A stretch of 14,693 nucleotides of DNA from Trueperaceae bacterium. Lineage in GTDB: Bacteria; Deinococcota; Deinococci; Deinococcales; Trueperaceae. The DNA is taken from assembly GCA_003567075.1 (NCBI GenBank), contig PXAU01000132.1, positions 1 to 14,693 of the forward strand, given 5' to 3'. The notes under the pieces were generated by a model that was not told the DNA's origin, did not search any database, and saw only the letters and a program-made list of their open reading frames with translations. The position numbers and the translations under genes are program-made. Below, one piece after another: positions 9,555 through 14,693 of this stretch (positions are counted from its first letter, which is position 1; each line of letters starts with the position of its first letter).

Positions 9555-11141
9555 CTAGCTCTCGGCCCGGTACGTGAACCGTCCTGCCGAGAGCGTTGCC
9601 AGCACCTGGAGGTCGTCGAGGTCGTCCACCGGGTCGTGATCGAGCGCCACGAGGTCGGCGTCGTAGCCGCGCCGCACGCGTCCGGAGCGATGCCCCCAAC
9701 CGATCGCGCGCGCGGCGCCGTGGGTGAACGCCTCCAGCGCCGCTTCGGGGCCCAGCGCCTCCTCCATCGGCAGGACGGTGCCGTCCACGCCGTGGCGCCG
9801 GACCGCCGCCCGCAAGCCCTCGAAGACGTCGGGACGCGCGACGGGCGCGTCCGAACCGAAGGCCAGCAGCGCGCCGGCTGCAGCGAGCGACCGCATCGGG
9901 AAGGCGCGATCGCGCCTGTCGCCGAGCCAACGCACGACGGAGCCGGCGTCGAAGCGCAGGTGGATCGGCTGCATCGAGGCCACCACACCGAGTCGGCCGA
10001 GCCGCGCCACGTCGTCGGCATGCACGTGCTGCACGTGCTCGATCCGCGGCAGCAGGCCAGCCGGCCGCCAGGCGTCGGCGGTCGCCTCGAGCGCCTCGAG
10101 CACGGTCCGCACCGCCGCGTCACCGATGGCGTGCGTGACAGGCGTCAAGCCGGCCTCGGCGGCCGCGCGGAAGCGCTCGCACAGCACCTCGAGTGGTTCC
10201 ACCGCCATGCCGCGCTCCTGCGACCCCTCGTACGGCTCCAGCATCAGCGCGGTGCGGCTGCCGAGCGCGCCGTCGGCGAAGAACTTGGCGCCGCCCAACG
10301 CGAACCGTGCACCGCCTTGGCCGGTCGCGATGCCGATGGCGGCGGCGCGCTCCAGGTCGGCGTGGGGTATGCAGGCCCACACCCGTAGCTGGTAGTCGTC
10401 GCTCGACGCCGCGTCGGCGATGGCGCGCCAACCGGCCGGGGGCTCGTACGCCATGTGATGGACGGTGGTGATGCCGCGCGCTGCCATGTCGGCCCCGGCG
10501 GCATGCAGGGCCGCGGCGTAGGCCTCCCGCCCGGGTGTCGGGATCGCGGCCGTCACCAGGTCGACGGCGTGCTCGAGCAGGTAACCGCTGGGCGCTCCGT
10601 CGGCGGCGCGCACGATGGTGCCGCGCGGCGGATCGGCCGTCTCGCGACGCACACCGGCCGCTGCGAGGGCGGCGCTGTTGGCCCAACCAGCGTGATGGTC
10701 CTGCGATCGCAGCAGCACCGGGTTGTGCGGCGCGGCCACGTCCAGCGCGGCGGCGGTGAGCACGGCGCCGGCGTCGGCGCCGATGCCCCAGCGGTCGAGC
10801 GCGAAGCCCGAGCCGGTGATCCATTCGCCCGCTGACGTCCGCTTGGCCCTGGCAGCGACCAGTTCGAGTCCGCTGGCCAGGTCGGGCGCGTCCTGCAGGT
10901 CGACCGCGGTGAGCTCGCGGCCGTACTGTGCCAGGTGCACGTGGGCGTCGTGGAAGCCCGGCAGGAGGCAGGCGCCTGGGAGGGACACCACCTCGGTGGC
11001 CCCGTCGCGCAGGTCGAGCACGGCATCGCGGCTGCCGACGGCGAGCACACGGCCGCCAGCGAGGGCGACGGCATCGGCCAGCGGCCGTTCGGGATCGAGG
11101 GTGCGGACGCGTTCGGGGAGCAGGATCGTCTCGGCGCGCAT
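9555..11141 (-). CDS. YtcJ-like metal-dependent amidohydrolase (amidohydrolase family 3)
   Basis: This is a predicted cytosolic metal-dependent hydrolase of unknown substrate. The 528-residue protein shows the family-3 layout. An N-terminal beta-sandwich segment leads into LLPGFHDAHVHL, with metal ligands H67 and H69. It continues with RSQDHHAGWANS (145-156), K286 in GGAKFFADGALGSRTA, H337 in THAIGDAAV, H369 in RIEHVQHVH and D431 in FGSDAPVA. The C-terminus returns to the sandwich (GYDADLVALDHDP). All expected metal and catalytic positions are present, so it should be active. ATG at 11141 has a TAGACT box 6 nt upstream and no Shine-Dalgarno sequence, implying leaderless translation. It lies downstream of the RNHCP gene; that gene's stop overlaps this promoter. 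Family is sure; substrate is not predictable. Confidence 0.92.
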   Translation of the reverse strand: MRAETILLPERVRTLDPERPLADAVALAGGRVLAVGSRDAVLDLRDGATEVVSLPGACLLPGFHDAHVHLAQYGRELTAVDLQDAPDLASGLELVAARAKRTSAGEWITGSGFALDRWGIGADAGAVLTAAALDVAAPHNPVLLRSQDHHAGWANSAALAAAGVRRETADPPRGTIVRAADGAPSGYLLEHAVDLVTAAIPTPGREAYAAALHAAGADMAARGITTVHHMAYEPPAGWRAIADAASSDDYQLRVWACIPHADLERAAAIGIATGQGGARFALGGAKFFADGALGSRTALMLEPYEGSQERGMAVEPLEVLCERFRAAAEAGLTPVTHAIGDAAVRTVLEALEATADAWRPAGLLPRIEHVQHVHADDVARLGRLGVVASMQPIHLRFDAGSVVRWLGDRRDRAFPMRSLAAAGALLAFGSDAPVARPDVFEGLRAAVRRHGVDGTVLPMEEALGPEAALEAFTHGAARAIGWGHRSGRVRRGYDADLVALDHDPVDDLDDLQVLATLSAGRFTYRAES

Positions 11142-11147
11142 GCCGTG

Positions 11148-11153
11148 AGTCTA
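11148..11153 (-). promoter_or_regulatory. -10 box (TAGACT) of the amidohydrolase gene, overlapping the RNHCP stop codon
   Basis: On the minus strand TAGACTCACGGC runs directly into the ATG at 11141, a 6-nt spacer. The first three bases, TAG, are also the stop codon of the RNHCP gene (11153-11151). Confidence 0.6.
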
Positions 11154-11570
11154 CCGACCGCCGCCCTTCGTGCCCCCACTACGGCGCCCCCGTCGGCGCG
11201 CCCGGTCGCCTGCGCGACGCTCATCAGGCGCGTCACTCGGCGCCGCCCGGCTCGCCAGCTGCACGAGCAGCTCGTAGTCGTCGGGCATGACGGGGTCGTC
11301 GAGGGCCGCCCGGTTGCGGCGTTCCTCGCCGCAGCGTTGGCAGCGGTGGACGATGGTCCAGCCCTTCTTGCCCGAGTGCTCCCCCGCCACCGGCTCGAGC
11401 AGCCCCTCGCACGGGTTGGCGCGGTCGCCGGGGAACACGTCGACGTGGCGCGAGTGCAAGCAGCGCGGGCAGTGGTTCCGGTACGAGCCGGTGGCGAGGG
11501 GCGGCACCTGCGCACCACACACGTCGCAGCGGAAGCCTAGGTTCGTACCGATGGCCTGGAAGCGGCGCAC
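11151..11570 (-). CDS. RNHCP domain protein (small zinc-ribbon protein)
   Basis: The 139-residue protein contains RNHCPRCLHSRHVD at 31-44, the signature that names the RNHCP domain family (function unknown). Cysteine pairs C15/C18, C34/C37 and C77/C80, plus C54, suggest zinc binding. The C-terminal part (about 117-139) is a disordered Arg/Gly-rich tail, which suggests nucleic acid binding; this is an inference. The start is a GTG at 11570 with a TAGACT box 6 nt upstream and no Shine-Dalgarno sequence. It sits 38 bp downstream of the photolyase stop and 9 nt upstream of the amidohydrolase start, all on the minus strand. The family assignment is firm; no biochemical role can be given. Confidence 0.88.
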   Translation of the reverse strand: MRRFQAIGTNLGFRCDVCGAQVPPLATGSYRNHCPRCLHSRHVDVFPGDRANPCEGLLEPVAGEHSGKKGWTIVHRCQRCGEERRNRAALDDPVMPDDYELLVQLASRAAPSDAPDERRAGDRARRRGRRSGGTKGGGR

Positions 11571-11576
11571 ACCGTG

Positions 11577-11582
11577 AGTCTA
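11577..11582 (-). promoter_or_regulatory. -10 box (TAGACT) of the RNHCP gene, leaderless
   Basis: On the minus strand TAGACTCACGGT is followed at once by the GTG at 11570 (6-nt spacer). The 11-mer TAGACTCACGG is identical to that before the amidohydrolase start 429 bp away. Confidence 0.6.
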
Positions 11583-11608
11583 GCGCCGCGCCGACCTCGC
11601 AGCGCTCC

Positions 11609-13063
11609 TCACGCGTCGTCGTGCTCGAGCGACCGCGCCGCCACCCGACGCTCGATCTTGGCGACGTACGCCTCGGGGTCGGTCTTGCGGCGCAAGCCGG
11701 CGGCCACCATGCTGCGTACCTTGCCGAACACCGGCCGCTCCGGCCAGGGGCGGTCGTGGCGCCCGAAGACCCAGGCCACGCCGGCGTAGGCGTTCGGGTC
11801 GCGACCGTCGAGGAAGTAGCGGTCGTCGAGCGCGCGCGTGCGCTCGAAGGCCTCCTCGGGATCGGCGCTCCAGGCCAGGATCTGCTTGCCCCAGTACATG
11901 CGCATGTAGTTGTGCATGTAGCCGGTCTCGCGCATCTCGCGCATGGCGGCGTTCCAGTACGGGTCGTGGGTCGCGCCGGCCTCGAGCGCCTCGGCATCGT
12001 AGCGGTGTTCGCGCGGATCGGCCGCGTGCTCGGCCAGGGTGGCGCGGGCCCAGTCCGGCAGGCCCTGGTAGCGGTCGTAGTCTGGCACGTACCAGGCGTG
12101 GTTGACGGCCAGCTCGCGCCGCACCAGCAGCTCCTCGACGAAGGCCTCGAGCGAGCGCTCGTCGACCCCCTGCACGTGCCGAACCTCGCGCAAGGCGCGC
12201 ACGGGCGAGACCTGCCCGAAGTGCAGGTGCATCCCCAGGTACGAGACGGCGTCGGTGTGCGGCTGGTTGCGCAAGTCGGCGTAGCGCTGCAGGCCGCGAG
12301 CGCAGAAGCGCTCGAGCGCCGCGGCCGCGGCGCGCTCGCCACCCTTGAACCAGTCGCTGACGCTGCCCGCGCTCCGGTCGACCTGCAGCCGCAGCGCCAG
12401 CGCCGACGGCCGATCCAGCTCGCTGGAGACGTCTTCAGCGGGGCCCGGCGGCGCCGTCTCGGGGTCCCAGGAGCGCGGCACGTGCACCCTCGGCGGCGGC
12501 GCCGCGAAGCGCTCGACCTGCCGCCACAGCCTCGGGCGCAGCGTGCGCGCAGCGTACTCGGCCTTGTCGCTGGCCAGCGCGACCGGCACCACCACCTCGC
12601 CCTCGACCTCCACGACGCCGCACGGCGCCGAGCGCGCGACCGCCTGGCGCCAGGCCCGCTGGTGCCGGAGGTAGCCGCGGTCGCACACGACCACGGCAGC
12701 GCCCTGCGCGGCCTCGAGGGCAACGCTGTGCGGCGCACCCAGACGGCAGGCGAAGCCGATGCCGCGCTCGCGGAGCGCGTCGCGCACGTCGCGCAGACCC
12801 TCCAGCATGAACACGAACGCGCGCTCCGTCCCACCCGGGTAGTCGGCGTCGAGGCCGAAGACCACGCAGACTGGCCTATCCCAGCGGGCAGCGAGCGCGA
12901 GTGCGTGCTCGAGCGCCGGGTTGTCGCGGCTGCGTTGGGCCTGCTGCATCCAGTACACCACCGGCCCAGCCGCCGGCGCATCGGCGCCCCGCAGCACCTG
13001 GAGGCGCTCTGGTGGCGTGACCTCGGGCACGGCCAGCGCCGCGCCTTCCACTGAAGCGTCCAT
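11609..13063 (-). CDS. phr: Class II deoxyribodipyrimidine photolyase
   Basis: This flavoenzyme uses near-UV/blue light to split cyclobutane pyrimidine dimers in DNA. The 484-residue length is typical. The N-terminal Rossmann-like domain opens with VVYWMQQAQRSRDNPAL (35-51), the class II form of this motif. The FAD-binding helical domain has VRRELAVNHAWYVPDYDRYQ (314-333), THDPYWNAAMREM (365-377), YMHNYMRMYWGKQILAWS (382-399) and RYFLDGRDPNAYAGVAW (415-431). Three tryptophans (W370, W391, W398) match in spacing the class II electron-transfer tryptophans W360, W381 and W388 of the Methanosarcina enzyme. ATG at 13063 has a TAGGAT box 6 nt upstream and no Shine-Dalgarno sequence. The first 33 residues are a variable leader before the fold. 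It is divergent from the ABC-F gene and followed on the same strand by the RNHCP gene. Confidence 0.95.
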   Translation of the reverse strand: MDASVEGAALAVPEVTPPERLQVLRGADAPAAGPVVYWMQQAQRSRDNPALEHALALAARWDRPVCVVFGLDADYPGGTERAFVFMLEGLRDVRDALRERGIGFACRLGAPHSVALEAAQGAAVVVCDRGYLRHQRAWRQAVARSAPCGVVEVEGEVVVPVALASDKAEYAARTLRPRLWRQVERFAAPPPRVHVPRSWDPETAPPGPAEDVSSELDRPSALALRLQVDRSAGSVSDWFKGGERAAAAALERFCARGLQRYADLRNQPHTDAVSYLGMHLHFGQVSPVRALREVRHVQGVDERSLEAFVEELLVRRELAVNHAWYVPDYDRYQGLPDWARATLAEHAADPREHRYDAEALEAGATHDPYWNAAMREMRETGYMHNYMRMYWGKQILAWSADPEEAFERTRALDDRYFLDGRDPNAYAGVAWVFGRHDRPWPERPVFGKVRSMVAAGLRRKTDPEAYVAKIERRVAARSLEHDDA

Positions 13064-13069
13064 GGCGTC

Positions 13070-13075
13070 ATCCTA
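13070..13075 (-). promoter_or_regulatory. -10 box (TAGGAT) of the photolyase gene, leaderless
   Basis: On the minus strand TAGGAT is followed by GACGCC and the ATG at 13063. The 6-nt spacing equals that of the other leaderless genes here. Confidence 0.55.
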
Positions 13076-13140
13076 CGGGACGACCTGCGGCGGGTGCGCC
13101 GTCCGTCGGGCCGGGGCCCAGCGGCGCTCGGCCTTCGTGC

Positions 13141-13146
13141 GATGCT
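13141..13146 (+). promoter_or_regulatory. Possible -10 box (GATGCT, extended TGC) for the ABC-F gene
   Basis: TGC-GATGCT resembles an extended -10 with one mismatch at the first position. It lies 6 nt before an in-frame GTG at 13153, so it may mark a leaderless start 11 codons upstream of the ATG at 13186. Confidence 0.3.
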
Positions 13147-13185
13147 GAGGCGGTGCCGCGCCGCAGCCGTGCGCGGCGTTCGACC

Positions 13186-14693
13186 ATGGTGCTTCTGACG
13201 ACCGAAGGGCTGCTGCTGAGGCGTGGCGCCCGCGACCTTCTGCGCGTCCCCGCGCTCGCCTTGCGCGAGGGCTGGCGCCTCGGTGTGGTGGGTCCGAACG
13301 GCAGCGGCAAGACCAGCCTGCTGCTGGCGCTCGCAGGCCGCTTCCAGCCGGCCGAGGGGCGCGTGCTGCGACCGCCGGGGGTGGACGTGGCACTGCTCAC
13401 GCAGGCGGCCACGCCAGCATCGCGAGGCACGCTGTGGGACCTGGCCGAGGCCGAGCTCGCCGGCCTGCAGGCCCTCGCCCGCGAGCTCGAGCGGGCACGC
13501 CCGAAGGCCGACGATCCGCGCGACAGCGGCGCCGGGCTCCGCTACGCCGACCTGCTGGCGACCTTCGATCAGCGCGGTGGTTTCACGGCGGAGACCCGTC
13601 TGCGGGCCGGCTTGTCGCGGGTCGGGGTGCCCGAAGCGACGTGGCGCCGTGCCGCCGAGCAGGCCGCCGGCGGCGAGCGCCAGCGCGCCCGGCTGGTCGG
13701 CGCCTTGACGGCGGCAAGCGACGTCCTGCTACTGGACGAGCCGAGCAACCACCTCGACCTGAAGGGCCGCGCTTGGCTGGTCGAGCAGCTGCAAGCGCGT
13801 CGCGGCGCGGTGGTCCTGGCCTCCCACGACCGGGCGCTGCTCGACCGGGTGTGCACGCACCTCGGCCGCATCGAGGGCGGGCAGCTGGTCGTGCGCCGCG
13901 GCGGCTACGCCGAGGTGACGCAGCGCGTTGCCGGCGAAGCGCGCGGTCGCGCCCGCCGCGACGCCGCTCGGGCGCGGCGCGTGGCCGAACTCGAGCGCAT
14001 GGCGGCGGAACTGGCGACCTTCGGCCACCGCGGCGCACAGGCCCGCAAGCGACGCGCCGAGCGCGAGCGCGACGCGCTACGGACGCAGGCCGGTGCGGCG
14101 TCGGCGTCACCCGAACCCGCTCCGGGAACCGCCTTCGCCACGCGGTCGCCGGCCACCGCGCCGGCAGCCCGGGGCGGCACCGCTCCCCGCGGACCACTGC
14201 TGCGAGCCCGCCATCTGCGGGTCGAAGGCGTGCTCGACGACGAACGCCTCGAGCTCTCGCCCGGGCAACGGCTGGCCCTGGTCGGGCCGTCGGGCTCCGG
14301 CAAGAGCACCCTGCTGGCGTTGATCGCCGGCGTGCGTGCGTCCGACGACATGCGCGCCGAACTCGCCTGGGCGACGGGGACCAGCCTGCTCTACCTCGAT
14401 CAGGTCAATCGCGGACTCGACCCCGAGGCGAGCGCACGCGCTGCGTTGGAGGCCTGGGTAGCACCAGCGCAGGCCGCCGGCGCGTTGGCCGCGGCCGGTC
14501 TCCCCCACACCGCTTGGGGACGCCCGAGCGGATCGCTCTCGGGTGGCGAGCGGGCGCGGGCGGCGCTGGCGCTGCTCTCGGTGCGCGATACCGACGTGCT
14601 GGTGCTGGACGAACCCACCAACGACCTCGACCTGCCTGGCATCGAAGCGCTCGAGGCCGCACTGAGCGCCTCGCGCGCCTGCATCGTGCTGGC
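13186..14693 (+). CDS. ABC-F family ATP-binding protein (partial, C-terminus outside window)
   Basis: The plus strand stays open to the window end with two ABC ATPase domains and no membrane segments, the layout of soluble ABC-F proteins that act on ribosomes. Domain 1 has Walker A GPNGSGKT (36-43), a signature reading AAGGERQ (160-166), Walker B LLLDEPSNHLDL (181-192) and the H-loop ASHD (212-215). A charged linker (about 250-300) and a low-complexity Ala/Pro/Thr stretch (about 302-336) follow. Domain 2 has GPSGSGKST (367-375), LSGGERAR (451-458) and VLVLDEPTNDLDL (471-483). Only the end of domain 2 and any C-terminal extension are missing. The ATG at 13186 fits the usual N-terminus but has no ribosome binding site; an in-frame GTG at 13153 has a possible -10 box 6 nt upstream. 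The role could be translation factor or antibiotic target protection; sequence does not decide. Confidence 0.88.
   Translation, partial: MVLLTTEGLLLRRGARDLLRVPALALREGWRLGVVGPNGSGKTSLLLALAGRFQPAEGRVLRPPGVDVALLTQAATPASRGTLWDLAEAELAGLQALARELERARPKADDPRDSGAGLRYADLLATFDQRGGFTAETRLRAGLSRVGVPEATWRRAAEQAAGGERQRARLVGALTAASDVLLLDEPSNHLDLKGRAWLVEQLQARRGAVVLASHDRALLDRVCTHLGRIEGGQLVVRRGGYAEVTQRVAGEARGRARRDAARARRVAELERMAAELATFGHRGAQARKRRAERERDALRTQAGAASASPEPAPGTAFATRSPATAPAARGGTAPRGPLLRARHLRVEGVLDDERLELSPGQRLALVGPSGSGKSTLLALIAGVRASDDMRAELAWATGTSLLYLDQVNRGLDPEASARAALEAWVAPAQAAGALAAAGLPHTAWGRPSGSLSGGERARAALALLSVRDTDVLVLDEPTNDLDLPGIEALEAALSASRACIVL

Noticed and set aside
7211..9577. Plus-strand open frame of 788 codons across proA and the SDR gene
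   Set aside because: It is antisense to proA and out of frame over the SDR gene, with Arg/Ala-rich sequence lacking any motif.
11233..13071. Alternative 612-codon minus frame over the photolyase and RNHCP genes
   Set aside because: It is a different frame over two recognisable genes and encodes only Arg/Ala/Ser-rich sequence.

Overview
The window is GC-rich chromosomal DNA (roughly 70% G+C by eye). It comes from a free-living bacterium with very short intergenic gaps. Best guess at the source is a Deinococcota lineage such as Trueperaceae, with a high-GC actinobacterium as the alternative. The main reason is that many genes carry a TANNNT -10 hexamer 6-7 nt upstream of the start codon, the arrangement of leaderless mRNAs common in both groups. 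The GyrB N-terminus also looks Deinococcota-like to me, but this is recall and was not searched.

Layout, left to right. (1) 1-663, minus: a YczE-family membrane protein running off the left edge. It is divergent from (2) 768-4160, plus: a secreted type I pullulanase with a signal peptide and two tandem CBM41 domains. Its stop overlaps by ATGA the start of (3) 4157-5179, plus: a D-glycerate dehydrogenase/glyoxylate reductase-type 2-hydroxyacid dehydrogenase. (4) 5205-7169, minus: gyrB, convergent with (3), with its own promoter and a leader of about 115 nt. (5) 7421-8707, minus: proA. It is divergent from (6) 8769-9461, plus: a short-chain dehydrogenase of the quinoid dihydropteridine reductase type. 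(7) 9555-11141, minus: a YtcJ-like amidohydrolase. (8) 11151-11570, minus: an RNHCP zinc-ribbon protein. (9) 11609-13063, minus: a class II photolyase. (10) From about 13186, plus: an ABC-F ATPase running off the right edge.

Most genes are housekeeping or metabolic: glucan debranching, hydroxyacid metabolism, DNA supercoiling, proline synthesis, light-driven DNA repair and ribosome-associated ATPase. They do not form one pathway. Genes 9, 8 and 7 run in the same direction, but each has its own -10 element next to its start, so they look like individually transcribed leaderless units rather than a classical operon.

I found no mobile element, CRISPR array, RNA gene or phage feature, and no evidence for a novel defence or biosynthetic system. 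The most informative non-coding signals are the repeated TAGACTC promoter motif, a near-palindrome joining two divergent -10 boxes at 671-692, and a tandem 16-bp repeat in the pullulanase leader.
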